Source: Pseudomonas mendocina
Lineage (GTDB): Bacteria > Pseudomonadota > Gammaproteobacteria > Pseudomonadales > Pseudomonadaceae
DNA: 64,000 nt
NCBI RefSeq assembly: GCF_003008615.1
Contig: NZ_CP027657.1
Location: forward strand, 372,001-436,000
Reading direction: 5' to 3'
The position numbers were made by a program, and so were the translations under genes. Below are positions 52,369-61,723 of this stretch, piece after piece; the first letter of the stretch is position 1, and each line of letters opens with the position of its first letter. The notes under the pieces were generated by a model. It searched no databases, had not been told where the DNA came from, and saw only the letters and a program-made list of their open reading frames with translations.

Positions 52369-54726
52369 TCAGTAGGCCACTCTCAAGGTGCTACCGAACT
52401 GCCTGGCCTCGCCGACCACCACCCCGTAGTCGCCGGAACCGAGCTGGCCACGCACGGCGGTGATGTACTGCCTGTCAAACAGATTGCGAACCCATAGCTC
52501 AAGTTCCCAACCACCATCGCTACGGCCAAGACCGAAGCGCAGATGAGTGAGCGCATAAGTCGGTTGCTGGCTGCCGGCGCCGCCTTCCAGGGTGCCCTGC
52601 GAGGCACTGCGCAAGCTGTAGTCGAGCCCCGCGAAGACGGCCAGGCCCTGCTCCAGCGGCTGGCGATAATCGAGACCAGCAGTGACACCCCAGCGCGGCG
52701 CATTGAACAGCCGCTGCCCGCTCAGATCGCATGTCCAGCTCTGGCTTTGCGGTGCACAGGGCGCGTTGGCGAAGTCCCGGTAGCGGGCATCACTGTATGC
52801 GACGCCCAGCCGCAGTTCGATCTGTTCGCTGGCACGCAGGCGCCCGTCCAGTTCGACACCGCGCAGGCGAACCTGGCCGACATTGATCAGGTTGTCGCGT
52901 AGCGGCGGAGAGAACGCATCGGCCGGTGGGCTGTTGGTCAGTGCCTGGTAGTCGTCGACGTCGGTCTGGTACAGCGCCAGCTCCAACCAGGCGCGCTCGT
53001 TCCACAACCACTGCTTGAGGCCGACCTCCAGCGACGTGGCCCGCTCGGCAGCGAAAGTGGGTTGTGCATAGCGGCTGGTCACATCGAGGTTGATGCCACC
53101 AGCCTTGTAACCGCGCGACCAACTCGCGTAGCCGAGCAGGTCATCGTTGAAGCGGTAGCTGATGCTCAGGTGGCCAGACAGATTGTGCTCGTCGATGGTG
53201 TCGCGTCGATAGTAGTCCCCACCCAGCGCCACCTGGCGCAGCAGCGGGCCGCCCCACTGCCACAAGGGGTCTAGCGGATCGAGCGGGTTGGACACCAGCG
53301 GCGCCAGGTTGGAGACCGTCCGCGACAGCCAGGCACGCTTGCGTTCATGGGTGTAGCGCAGGCCTGGAGTGACTGCCAGGCGCGGCGTAAGGTGCCAGGT
53401 CAGCTGACCGAACAGGGCGCGGCTCTCGCTGCGCTGCTCACTGTCGAGATGTTGCTGGGCGCCTTCGAGCAGGGACGCCGGGATGACGCTCGGCGGCAAG
53501 GAGCCGAACGGCGGCGGCAAGTGCAGCTCGGGCCGATCACCCAGGAAGAATGCCGCCGCATCGCGACCGAAGCCCACGCCGATGTCGCGCGCCAGGTTCT
53601 GCCTCAGGTAGTAGAGCCCGGCCACGTAGTCCAGCCGCTCATGGGGCGAACCGGCCAGGCGCAGCTCCTGGCTGAACTGCCAGTGATCCAGCTCGGCACT
53701 GCCGGCTGCGACCGCCAGGCCGGTGCCATCGGCGTCCAGCCGGGTGTCGTAACGCCAATCGCGATAGGCGCTGATGCTGGTCAGTGTGGTGCCATTATCC
53801 CAGTAGCGGTTCAGCTCCAGGGAAATACCGTTCTGGCGCACATCGGCGAAACTCTCCCGGTCATGATCGACCTCGCGGGCGTAGGGGTCGATTGGCGGCA
53901 GCGCATAACCCACATAGGCGCTGCGTTGCACGGTCGCCTGGCTGTAGTTGCTGGCGGCCAGGGCGACATTCTCGCGACGCTGATCATGATCGAGAATCAG
54001 CCGTGCACTGAAACGCTCATCCGGCTGCCACAGCAACTGGCCGCGCAGCCCCTGCTCATCACGGTCACGCGATGAAACGCCGGGATGAAAATTGTCGACC
54101 GCCGCCTCCCGCTGGCTGTCGTAGCCGGACAGTCGCCCTGCCAGTACGCCCTCCACCAGTTCGCCAGACAGTACCCCGCGATATCGGCGCAGCCCGTCTT
54201 CGCCCATCGTCACCTCGCCGCTGGCCTGGGGATGGAAAGTGGGCAGGCGACTGTAGAAATTCAGCGTACCGGCGGTGCTGTTCTTGCCATACAGAGTGCC
54301 CTGCGGGCCACGCAGCACCTCGACACGCTCGAGGTCGAAGAGCGTGCCGACGGACATACCCGGCCGCCCCAGGTAAACGCCGTCGACGAACACACCGACA
54401 CTGCCGTCCAGCCCATCGTTGTAGCCGCTCGAACCCAGCCCGCGTATGGCATAGCTGGCCTGCCGCGCATTGGGTGCGGCCAGCGACAGGCCAGGTACTC
54501 GCTCCGGTAGCTCACTGGCACGTGTCAGCCCGGCCTCGTCGAGTTGCCGCCCCTCGATCACGCTGATCGCGATGGGCACCTCGCCAGCCTTCTCCGGGCG
54601 CTGGCGGGCATTGACGCTGAGGTCATCGAGCTGCAGCAGCGCCGGCTCCTCGGTGGCCACCTGCGCCAGCGCCGTGCTGCCGAGCAACGCCAGCAGACCC
54701 GGCCAGCACGACCACAGACACCTCAT
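52369..54726 (-). CDS. TonB-dependent outer-membrane receptor
   Basis: A 785-residue receptor with a signal peptide (cleavage near LAQ, residue 22), a plug domain at about 40-160 (PIAISVIEGRQLDEAGL, YAIRGLGSSGYNDG, VLRGPQGTLYGKNSTAGTLN), and a 22-strand barrel ending STLRVAY. LDDLSVNA may be the TonB box. It is of the kind annotated for siderophores, vitamin B12 or sugars; the ligand is not evident. ATG 54726 overlaps the upstream kinase stop by four bases, so receptor and sensor are co-translated, which is uncommon. Confidence 0.92.
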   Translation of the reverse strand: MRCLWSCWPGLLALLGSTALAQVATEEPALLQLDDLSVNARQRPEKAGEVPIAISVIEGRQLDEAGLTRASELPERVPGLSLAAPNARQASYAIRGLGSSGYNDGLDGSVGVFVDGVYLGRPGMSVGTLFDLERVEVLRGPQGTLYGKNSTAGTLNFYSRLPTFHPQASGEVTMGEDGLRRYRGVLSGELVEGVLAGRLSGYDSQREAAVDNFHPGVSSRDRDEQGLRGQLLWQPDERFSARLILDHDQRRENVALAASNYSQATVQRSAYVGYALPPIDPYAREVDHDRESFADVRQNGISLELNRYWDNGTTLTSISAYRDWRYDTRLDADGTGLAVAAGSAELDHWQFSQELRLAGSPHERLDYVAGLYYLRQNLARDIGVGFGRDAAAFFLGDRPELHLPPPFGSLPPSVIPASLLEGAQQHLDSEQRSESRALFGQLTWHLTPRLAVTPGLRYTHERKRAWLSRTVSNLAPLVSNPLDPLDPLWQWGGPLLRQVALGGDYYRRDTIDEHNLSGHLSISYRFNDDLLGYASWSRGYKAGGINLDVTSRYAQPTFAAERATSLEVGLKQWLWNERAWLELALYQTDVDDYQALTNSPPADAFSPPLRDNLINVGQVRLRGVELDGRLRASEQIELRLGVAYSDARYRDFANAPCAPQSQSWTCDLSGQRLFNAPRWGVTAGLDYRQPLEQGLAVFAGLDYSLRSASQGTLEGGAGSQQPTYALTHLRFGLGRSDGGWELELWVRNLFDRQYITAVRGQLGSGDYGVVVGEARQFGSTLRVAY

Positions 54727-56666
54727 GCCAGGACCTCCGCTCGCTCGCCTGGCAGCGCCAGGTTCAGCTCGAAGCTGAAGCGGCTACCGGATACGCCGTC
54801 GCTCTGTACCTGCAGCGCACTGCCCATGGCCTGCAACGCCTGGGTGACGATGGCCAGACCCAGGCCACTGCCCTCGACTGCCTCGACTCCCGCTCCTCGC
54901 TCGAAAGGTTGCAGCAGGCGCTGCTGATCGTCAGGGTGAATGCCCGGCCCCGTATCTTCCACCTGCAGTTGCAGGCTTACCGCAGCGACACCACGCGGCT
55001 GGCAGTTCACATGTAGCTGGATGCGACCGTCACGGGTGAATTTGACGGCATTGCCCAGCAAGTTCAGCAACACCGTGCGCAAGCGCCGGAAATCGGCACT
55101 CACCTGCTGCGGCACGTCCGTCGCCAGGTGCAGCTCAAAATCGTTGGCATGCCGCCGAGCCAGCGGCTCCACCTCCTCCGCGATCTCCCGCAGGAACAGG
55201 TGCAGATCACCCGGCACCTCATGCTGTGGCTGTTCGCTGTGGGAGAACTCCAGCAACTCGTCGATCAACGCCAATTGGCGGTGAGCGCTGCGCGTTATCC
55301 GTTGTGGATAGTCATGACGACTCTCGGCGACCAGACGCCGCGCATAGTCGACGATGTCCAACAATGGCGTGCGCAGGTCATGAGTGATTCGCGCCAACAT
55401 CGCCCCGCGGGCCCGCAGCGACTCGCTCAACTGCTCGGTGCGGCGTTGCACCATGCCCTCCAGGCGCCCCTGCTCCGCCTGACGCCGATCCTCCAGTTCG
55501 CCGCGCGCCCGCTGCGCTCGCTTGCGGCTGCGGTAAAGCTCGGTGAGCAGCGTACAGGTCAGCATCACCACCCCCGGAACGATGGAGGAAAGGCTGAAAA
55601 AATCCTGGCGCGACTGCCAGATCACCTGATCGGCCTGCAGCACGTAGCGCATGAAAAATTGCAGCAGATACAGCAGCGGTATGACCCAGGCCATCCAGAT
55701 CAGCGATACCCCGCGGTACCAGGCGACCAGCAGGGTCAGCGGCATCAGCAGATAGACGGTGAAGCGCCTGAGCAGATCGGTGAAGGCCCCGCCCTGCGCG
55801 TGATCGAGCAAGAGCGTCCACAGATGACTGCCGATGAACAGCACCAGCAAAGCGCCGTACAACAATCCCCAGCAGCGCGGCAGATGACGCACCTGCAGCA
55901 GCACACGGGCGTAGCCAAGGAAGCAGGCGAAGCTGATCACGCTGACCAGCGAACGGATCACGTCGCTCCACGGCAACAGCGCCGGCCAGTGGGTCAGATA
56001 ACCGTTCAGCACGCAGGTCACGACGATGTAAGTGAGCACGGTTGCCGCGTGAGTGAGCAACAATGGCGAACGCATGATGCTGCCCACGACCAGGCTGAAA
56101 GGCACCACCAGCAACACGATCCCCAGGCTCAGGCCATCGACCAACGCGCTGGTCTGACGCTGCATGAGCATCGCCAGCTCCGACCACAGGATCGGCTCGA
56201 CGATCAGCGCCGAACGGCTCGTCGCGCGAATCAACACGAGGCCGTCGTCCTCGTCGTAGAGGGGAAAACTCGGCTGGCGCCCCAGTACCGGCCATTCCTC
56301 GGCGGGATAGGCACTACCGGCGTGCATGCGCTGCCACTGGCCAGCGCTCCGGATGAATACCTGGATATCGTTCAGGCGCGGATCGCCCACCGTCAGCCAG
56401 CGCAAGCAATCGCGGCTCGTCACACCGGCCAGAGAGAAGCGCACCCAGTACGCCGAGTGGGTGTAATTGGCAAACAGGTAGCCCTGTTCGAAGTTGCTGA
56501 AAGCCTGCTCCGGTAAAGCCAGGATCTGCTCCAGGCGCAATTGCGCACCACGATCCTCGAAGACCGCCAGGCGTTCGAGACGCGCAGGTGGTTGATCGGC
56601 ACATACCGTGGCTACGGCCATCTCACTGACGACCAGCAGGACGAACAGCAGCGCCAGACGCATCAT
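54723..56666 (-). CDS. 7TMR-DISM sensor histidine kinase
   Basis: A 647-residue kinase. Signal peptide, periplasmic DISMED2 domain (about 25-170: YWVRFSL, LTVGDPRLNDIQVFI), seven transmembrane helices (about 175-385), coiled coil, then HisKA with His429 in ARITHDLRTPL and HATPase with NLLGNAVKFT, DTGPGI and GSGLGLAI. No receiver domain. It is a tandem paralogue of the hybrid kinase upstream and coupled to it by a four-base overlap, as well as to the TonB receptor downstream. Probably senses the receptor substrate or a periplasmic sugar; that is inference. Confidence 0.92.
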   Translation of the reverse strand: MMRLALLFVLLVVSEMAVATVCADQPPARLERLAVFEDRGAQLRLEQILALPEQAFSNFEQGYLFANYTHSAYWVRFSLAGVTSRDCLRWLTVGDPRLNDIQVFIRSAGQWQRMHAGSAYPAEEWPVLGRQPSFPLYDEDDGLVLIRATSRSALIVEPILWSELAMLMQRQTSALVDGLSLGIVLLVVPFSLVVGSIMRSPLLLTHAATVLTYIVVTCVLNGYLTHWPALLPWSDVIRSLVSVISFACFLGYARVLLQVRHLPRCWGLLYGALLVLFIGSHLWTLLLDHAQGGAFTDLLRRFTVYLLMPLTLLVAWYRGVSLIWMAWVIPLLYLLQFFMRYVLQADQVIWQSRQDFFSLSSIVPGVVMLTCTLLTELYRSRKRAQRARGELEDRRQAEQGRLEGMVQRRTEQLSESLRARGAMLARITHDLRTPLLDIVDYARRLVAESRHDYPQRITRSAHRQLALIDELLEFSHSEQPQHEVPGDLHLFLREIAEEVEPLARRHANDFELHLATDVPQQVSADFRRLRTVLLNLLGNAVKFTRDGRIQLHVNCQPRGVAAVSLQLQVEDTGPGIHPDDQQRLLQPFERGAGVEAVEGSGLGLAIVTQALQAMGSALQVQSDGVSGSRFSFELNLALPGERAEVLA

Positions 56667-59032
56667 GCCGTATCCAGCAACCTGGCTATCTGCTCGAGCA
56701 ACTCGCCGCCATCGGCAGGTTTCAGCAGCGCGGCATCGAAGGCCAGAGCGGGACTGCAGGATGCGGGGCGCAGAGGCGGCGCCGCGGAGTACAGCAACAC
56801 CGGAAGCGCTGGATACGAAGTACGTACCACCGACAGCAACTCCCAGCCGTCGATCACCGGCATCATCTGATCGGTGATCAACAGATCGAAGGCCGTCTCT
56901 TCGAGTGCTTGCAGGGCCTGCGCGCCGTCCTCGGCTACGAAGGTATCGAAGCCATAGCCACCGAGCAGGTCGCTGATGCTTTCGCGGTTCTGCTCGGTAT
57001 CGTCGACGATCAGCACCCGGCGGTCGTCGCCACGGATGGCAATGCCGCGGCTCTCTTCCATCACCACATCGAGTTCGTGTTCGTTGGCAGTCGCCAGCAA
57101 CAGGTGGAAGGAGAAACAGCTGCCGTGCCCCGGTCGCGTATCGATCAGCAACTCGGCGCCCATCTGCTCCAGGAGTTGATTGACGATCGACAACCCCAGA
57201 CCACTGCCCTCATAGCGCCTGGCATTGCGCCCACGGCTGAAGGGCTGCAGCAGATCCGCGCGATCATCGGGATAGATACCGATGCCGGTGTCACGGACGC
57301 TGAAAGCCAACTCCACTTCAGCGGCCTCGGCCTTGACCAGGCTCACGCTGAAATCGATCCGGCCCTGGTGCGTGAACTTGCCGGCATTGGCCAGCAGGTT
57401 GACCAGAATCCGGCGCAGGCGGCGGAAATCGGCCTGCACCAACGGTGGCAGATCGATACCGAACTGGCAGTGCAACTGATTGCCCTGACGCTGTGCGAAA
57501 AAGCGCGCCTCGTCCTCGATCTCGCCCAGAAAGCCGTACAGGTAACCGGGCGCCAACACCAGCTCCTGCTGTTGCAATTCACTGCGCGAGAACTCCAGCA
57601 ACTCGTCGATCAACTCCAGTTGGCGGCGCGCGTTACGTTCGATCTTCTGCGGATAATCCTGACGGGTCTCGGCACGCAGCAGACGCGCGTAATCGATGAT
57701 GCTCGACAGCGGCGAGCGCAAATCGTGAGTGATTCGCGCCAGCAAGGAACTGCGTGCACGCAGCGACTCGCGCAACTGCTCGGTACGCCGTGCCACGGTG
57801 CTTTCCAGGCGCTCGTGTTCGGCATTGCGTTGTGCGTCCAGTTCGGCCAACGCCAGGCGCTCGCGACGTCGACTGTGGGCGAACTCCATGATCAGGGTGC
57901 AGACCAGCAACAGCACGCCCGGCAGGCTGGAAGCCAGTCCGAGGTAGTCCTCGCCGTACTGCCAGGCGGCATCGCTGATATCAAAGACATAGCGTGACAA
58001 CGCCTGCAGGGTGAAGAAACCACTCAGCGACCAGGCCAGCCAACTCGGCCGCAAACCACTGTGCCAGGCGGCCAGACAGAGCAGCGGTACCAACACATAG
58101 AAGATCCAGCGCAGCTCGCTGAACAGGCTGCGTGTAACGGTGTAATCGAGCAGGACACCAGATAGCAGTAAACCGCCGAGCAGCAGCGCACTGATCGCCA
58201 GCAAGCCGCGCCAGAACCTGGACATCTGCTGCACCTTGAACAGCACGTGCAAATAGGCCATGAACAACATGAGCGCCGTACAACCCATCAGGCTGCTGAC
58301 CTCACTGCTGTAGGGCAGGATCTTCGGCAGGTAGAACAGGTAACCGTTGGCGACGCAGGCCAGCATCACGTAGGCGAGAATCGCCAGGGCGTTGATCACC
58401 AGCAGCCCGGAGCGGATCTGCAAGCCAACGATCAGGCTGAACGGCACGATCAGCAACACGATGCCGAATACCAGACCATCCGCCATGTACAGATCCGGGC
58501 TGGCCTGCAGCAACTCCAGCTCGCCCCACAGACGCGGCTGGATCATCAATACGCCGCGGCTGGTCACTCGCACCAGCACCTGAACCTGCTCGCCCTCCTC
58601 CAGCACCAGCGGAAACAGGGGGGTACGCGTACGGGTTGGCCATTGCTCGATCGGGTAGTCACGACCGGCCTGCATGCGAGTCATCTCACCATCGCGCAGC
58701 ACATATACCTGTACATCATTGAGCCGCGGCTCCCCCACGCTCAGCCAGTTCGAACAGGAAACATCGGACGGTGCGCTCAGAGAAAAACGCAGCCAGAACG
58801 CAGAATGACTGAACTCGATAGGAAAGGAGCCTGGCGGCAGGCTCCAGAAATCCTGTTCGTCCGCAGCCAGCACCTGTTCCACACTCAGCTGGCGAGAGGC
58901 GTCTTCCAACACCCGGATCGGAGCCTCACCGTCGAGCTGGCAGGCCGGCCTGCCATCCGCCGCCAGCGCCTGCTGCATCAGCAACAGCGCAAGCAATAGA
59001 CACATGCTCCAGCTGGGCAGCGCCCCGCTCAA
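56663..59032 (-). CDS. 7TMR-DISM hybrid sensor kinase with receiver domain
   Basis: A 789-residue protein with the same layout as its downstream paralogue: signal segment, DISMED2 (FWLRFSL, LSVGEPRLNDVQVYV), seven helices, HisKA with His436 in ARITHDLRSPL, HATPase (NLLANAGKFT, DTGIGI, GSGLGLSI), plus a C-terminal receiver (LIVDD, phospho-Asp721 in ITDQMMP, Lys in LLKPADG). It could phosphorylate itself and the REC-AraC regulator. Start: TTG 59032 overlaps the previous stop (TTGA), consistent with the operon's 4-base overlaps; ATG 59005 is an alternative. Confidence 0.88.
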   Translation of the reverse strand: MSGALPSWSMCLLLALLLMQQALAADGRPACQLDGEAPIRVLEDASRQLSVEQVLAADEQDFWSLPPGSFPIEFSHSAFWLRFSLSAPSDVSCSNWLSVGEPRLNDVQVYVLRDGEMTRMQAGRDYPIEQWPTRTRTPLFPLVLEEGEQVQVLVRVTSRGVLMIQPRLWGELELLQASPDLYMADGLVFGIVLLIVPFSLIVGLQIRSGLLVINALAILAYVMLACVANGYLFYLPKILPYSSEVSSLMGCTALMLFMAYLHVLFKVQQMSRFWRGLLAISALLLGGLLLSGVLLDYTVTRSLFSELRWIFYVLVPLLCLAAWHSGLRPSWLAWSLSGFFTLQALSRYVFDISDAAWQYGEDYLGLASSLPGVLLLVCTLIMEFAHSRRRERLALAELDAQRNAEHERLESTVARRTEQLRESLRARSSLLARITHDLRSPLSSIIDYARLLRAETRQDYPQKIERNARRQLELIDELLEFSRSELQQQELVLAPGYLYGFLGEIEDEARFFAQRQGNQLHCQFGIDLPPLVQADFRRLRRILVNLLANAGKFTHQGRIDFSVSLVKAEAAEVELAFSVRDTGIGIYPDDRADLLQPFSRGRNARRYEGSGLGLSIVNQLLEQMGAELLIDTRPGHGSCFSFHLLLATANEHELDVVMEESRGIAIRGDDRRVLIVDDTEQNRESISDLLGGYGFDTFVAEDGAQALQALEETAFDLLITDQMMPVIDGWELLSVVRTSYPALPVLLYSAAPPLRPASCSPALAFDAALLKPADGGELLEQIARLLDTA

Positions 59033-59805
59033 CTCGGCTCTCGCATCTGCTGGCGAAACTGGCTGGGCGTCATGCCCTGACGCTCACGAAACGCCGTGGT
59101 GAAATTGCAGGCACTGCGAAAGCCGACCAGTTCGGCGATGTCCTGCACGCTCATGCCACTGCCAGCCAACAGCTCCTGGCCCTTGCGCAGGCGTGCCTCA
59201 CGGACGTAGGCGAACACCGTGGTCTGCAAGTGCTGACGAAAGATCGCCGATAGACGCTTGTCATGAGTACCGACCTTGCGGGCGATCTCGGCCAGCGAAG
59301 GCAGATCCGCCAGGTTCTGCGCGATCAGGCGCATCGCGGCCTGCAGAATCACCACCTCTTCATCCACCGGTTCGAGCGGATTGTTGATCGCCCCCTGCGG
59401 CTGTCCGGTACGCGACAGCTGCAGATGAATGCGAATGCGCGCCATGACTTCGGCTGCTTCGAAAGGCTTGAGCACGTAGTCGACGCCGCCCATCTCCAGG
59501 CCTTCGAGACGTTCTTCGAGGCTACCGGCCGAGGTCAGGAAGATGATCGGCGTATTGCGCGTGGCCGGTGCCTCGCGCAACAGGCGGCAGAGGGTGAAGC
59601 CATCCATTTGCGGCATGCGCACATCGAGCACGATGAGATCGGGGCGCAGGGCCAGGGCACGTTGCAGCCCCTGCCGGGCTTCGCTGGCCAGCGACAGACG
59701 CCAGCCCTGGGCTCGGATCTGCTGCAGCAGCGTTTGCAGCGCTTCCGGCATATCGTCGATCACCAGAATCAACGGACTCTGAACGGCCTCTTTGCTCGCG
59801 AACAT
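59029..59805 (-). CDS. response regulator with AraC-type DNA-binding domain
   Basis: A 258-residue protein. The receiver domain spans 10-125 with acidic pair Asp17-Asp18, phospho-acceptor Asp61 in VLDVRMPQMDG and Lys in VLKPFEAAE. The AraC/XylS helix-turn-helix pair spans about 155-255 (LPSLAEIARKVGTHDKRLSAIF and MSVQDIAELVGFRSACNFTTAF). It is the first gene of the operon and probably activates it and other targets when phosphorylated by the two DISM kinases. ATG 59805 is the natural start of the receiver; a longer frame to 59949 runs into the divergent LysR. Confidence 0.9.
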   Translation of the reverse strand: MFASKEAVQSPLILVIDDMPEALQTLLQQIRAQGWRLSLASEARQGLQRALALRPDLIVLDVRMPQMDGFTLCRLLREAPATRNTPIIFLTSAGSLEERLEGLEMGGVDYVLKPFEAAEVMARIRIHLQLSRTGQPQGAINNPLEPVDEEVVILQAAMRLIAQNLADLPSLAEIARKVGTHDKRLSAIFRQHLQTTVFAYVREARLRKGQELLAGSGMSVQDIAELVGFRSACNFTTAFRERQGMTPSQFRQQMREPS

Positions 59806-59933
59806 GACTACTCGTTCCCCTTCCAGGTGCGAGGGAACCGGTAGCAATCCCCCCAAGCAAAACCTTCGTCCGCTCCAGCAAAAGCCCGTGTTCGGAGCGG
59901 CGCATAAGATAGCGCATTGCCGGGGGAAGCTGA

Positions 59934-60935
59934 ATGAATGACCGTTCACACGGATCGAACACTACGTACCGAAAACAGCAACTGCAGACCAACATGGCCG
60001 CCAGAATGCTGGGTGATCTCTATTGGTTCGTGCAGGTGGTCGAGGCCGGTAGCTTCTCTGGAGCGGCCGACCGCACCGGTGTGGCCAAGTCCAGCCTGAG
60101 CCGACGTATCGCCCAACTGGAGCGTGCACTCAACGTGCAACTGCTCAATCGCAGCACACGCCTGTTCGCCATGACCACCATCGGCGAGCAGATCTATCGC
60201 CACGCCCTGGACATGATCAACTCCATGGAGGCAGCGCTGCTCTGCGCACTGGAAACCAACAACACGGCCAGCGGCCTGATCCGCCTGGCGGCGCCCAGCT
60301 CGCTATCGGAGTGGACGCTCAATACCATGGCCAGCTTCCAGCGCAGTCACCCCAGGGTGCAGTTCGCACTGACACTGGAAGACGGCTCGCTGGATCTCGC
60401 TGCCCAGCGTCTGGATCTGGCATTGAGCCTCGATGAGGTGCCCACCGACAGCAGCACCCTGGTTGCCCGACCGCTGGCCGAGCTGACCATGGTGATCGTC
60501 GGCACTCCGGCCCTGCTCGCCCGCCTTGGCAACCCGAAACACCTCGGCGAAGTGAGTGACGAACACCTGCTGACGCTTGGCACCAACACCCTGCCACGGC
60601 CCTGGAAGCTGCAAACCGGCCTGCGCGATATCCATCAGCCGGCACTGCTGGCCGATAACACCAATACCCTGCTCAAGGCGGCGCAAGCCGGCCTGGGCCT
60701 GGCCTGTGTGCCACTCTACGCCTGCAGCGAGGATCTCATCGAGCAGCGCCTGCAACGCGCTTGTCCCGGTGAACACCCCTGTCCAATGATCCTGCATGCC
60801 CTCACGCCGCCGCACAAAGGGATTACCTCGACGGCCCGTCAATTGATCGAACATATGCGCCAGCGGCTGATCAGCAAGGAGCGCAAAGGCATCAGCCTGC
60901 TCTTCGAAGCAGCGCCTGGAGAGCGAGACCAATGA
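59934..60935 (+). CDS. LysR family transcriptional regulator
   Basis: A 333-residue LysR with an unusual N-terminal extension of about 24 residues (MNDRSHGSNTTYRKQQLQTN...) before the helix-turn-helix (LYWFVQVVEAGSFSGAADRTG). LLNRSTRLFAMTTIG and the effector domain follow. GGGGAAG upstream supports ATG 59934; ATG 60006 would give the standard length. It is divergent from the two-component operon (128-bp spacer) and may regulate it. The last gene base pairs overlap a small gene. Confidence 0.85.
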   Translation: MNDRSHGSNTTYRKQQLQTNMAARMLGDLYWFVQVVEAGSFSGAADRTGVAKSSLSRRIAQLERALNVQLLNRSTRLFAMTTIGEQIYRHALDMINSMEAALLCALETNNTASGLIRLAAPSSLSEWTLNTMASFQRSHPRVQFALTLEDGSLDLAAQRLDLALSLDEVPTDSSTLVARPLAELTMVIVGTPALLARLGNPKHLGEVSDEHLLTLGTNTLPRPWKLQTGLRDIHQPALLADNTNTLLKAAQAGLGLACVPLYACSEDLIEQRLQRACPGEHPCPMILHALTPPHKGITSTARQLIEHMRQRLISKERKGISLLFEAAPGERDQ

Positions 60936-61201
60936 ACTGCAAACGCCCTTCTGCGCAACCTCTGCAAGCGGTAAGCCTACCCGTCAGACGTCATGCGCCA
61001 CCCCGCCAGAGCTCCACGCTGCCCTTGCCCCGCCGCGATGCCCCCTGCCAACACCAGGCAACCGCCGAATACCAGGCCGCTCGCCTGGGCAAGCTGCTCA
61101 GAAGCCAACCGAGCCAGGCCGACTCGGAAATGGCCAATGCCCTGCTGCAGGAACTGGTCGAGGCCTATCGCCTGGCATTGCACAAGGCCAGGCAGGGCTG
61201 A
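60932..61201 (+). CDS. hypothetical small protein
   Basis: An 89-residue protein starting inside the LysR stop (ATGA overlap). The first half is rich in Pro, Arg and Gln (SLPVRRHAPPRQSSTLPLPRR); the second is a predicted helix (DSEMANALLQELVEAYRLALHKARQ). No family recognised. Coupling to LysR and the intact frame are the only evidence for coding. Confidence 0.5.
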   Translation: MNCKRPSAQPLQAVSLPVRRHAPPRQSSTLPLPRRDAPCQHQATAEYQAARLGKLLRSQPSQADSEMANALLQELVEAYRLALHKARQG

Positions 61202-61205
61202 GCGC

Positions 61206-61607
61206 TCACAGGCCGCTGAACAGATCGTTGGAGTCGAGCAGGCGCCAGGCGATTTCCGGCCGTTTCTCCATGGCCCGACGGATCGCTGCCGGGATGCTCT
61301 GCCGGGTCTTGCGGCACAACCCCGGGTGAGCATCGAAGTGCATATGGATACCGCGCATGCTGCGCACCTCGCCGTGGCTCGGTTCGATGTGCAGGCGAAT
61401 ACCCAGTTGCTCGAACAGGCGCTGCTGCATGCGCTGCAGATCTTCCAGGCTCTGCAGGTTCTCCAGACGCTCGAGCAGGCGATGCTCCTCGTTACGCGTC
61501 AGCAGCAACACGCGCGTGTCGGCGCCCGGCCTGTCCAACAGCTCATCGCGTTGACAGTCACAAGCACCCGGCGGGCAGGAATTTCGTATGGGCAGCGGAG
61601 AATTCAT
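61206..61607 (-). CDS. hypothetical protein with N-terminal CPPGACDC motif
   Basis: A 133-residue soluble protein. The N-terminus has CPPGACDCQRD, three cysteines that could bind a metal or cluster. A leucine-rich helical middle follows (RLLERLENLQSLEDLQRMQQRLFEQLG), then GIHMHFDAHPGLCRKTRQSIPAAIRRAMEK. It looks like a conserved Pseudomonas hypothetical, but I cannot name it. ATG 61607 is preferred over two upstream ATGs. It is convergent with the small gene at 60932. Confidence 0.72.
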   Translation of the reverse strand: MNSPLPIRNSCPPGACDCQRDELLDRPGADTRVLLLTRNEEHRLLERLENLQSLEDLQRMQQRLFEQLGIRLHIEPSHGEVRSMRGIHMHFDAHPGLCRKTRQSIPAAIRRAMEKRPEIAWRLLDSNDLFSGL

Positions 61608-61723
61608 GGCCCTGATCATAGCCATCGCCGAGCGCCCTGCCCATCCACGCCTATCGGCTGGCTTGCCAGTGCCACAGACTCCGTTAAGCTGACGCTATTA
61701 CCCCCGATGCAAGGATGAACACC

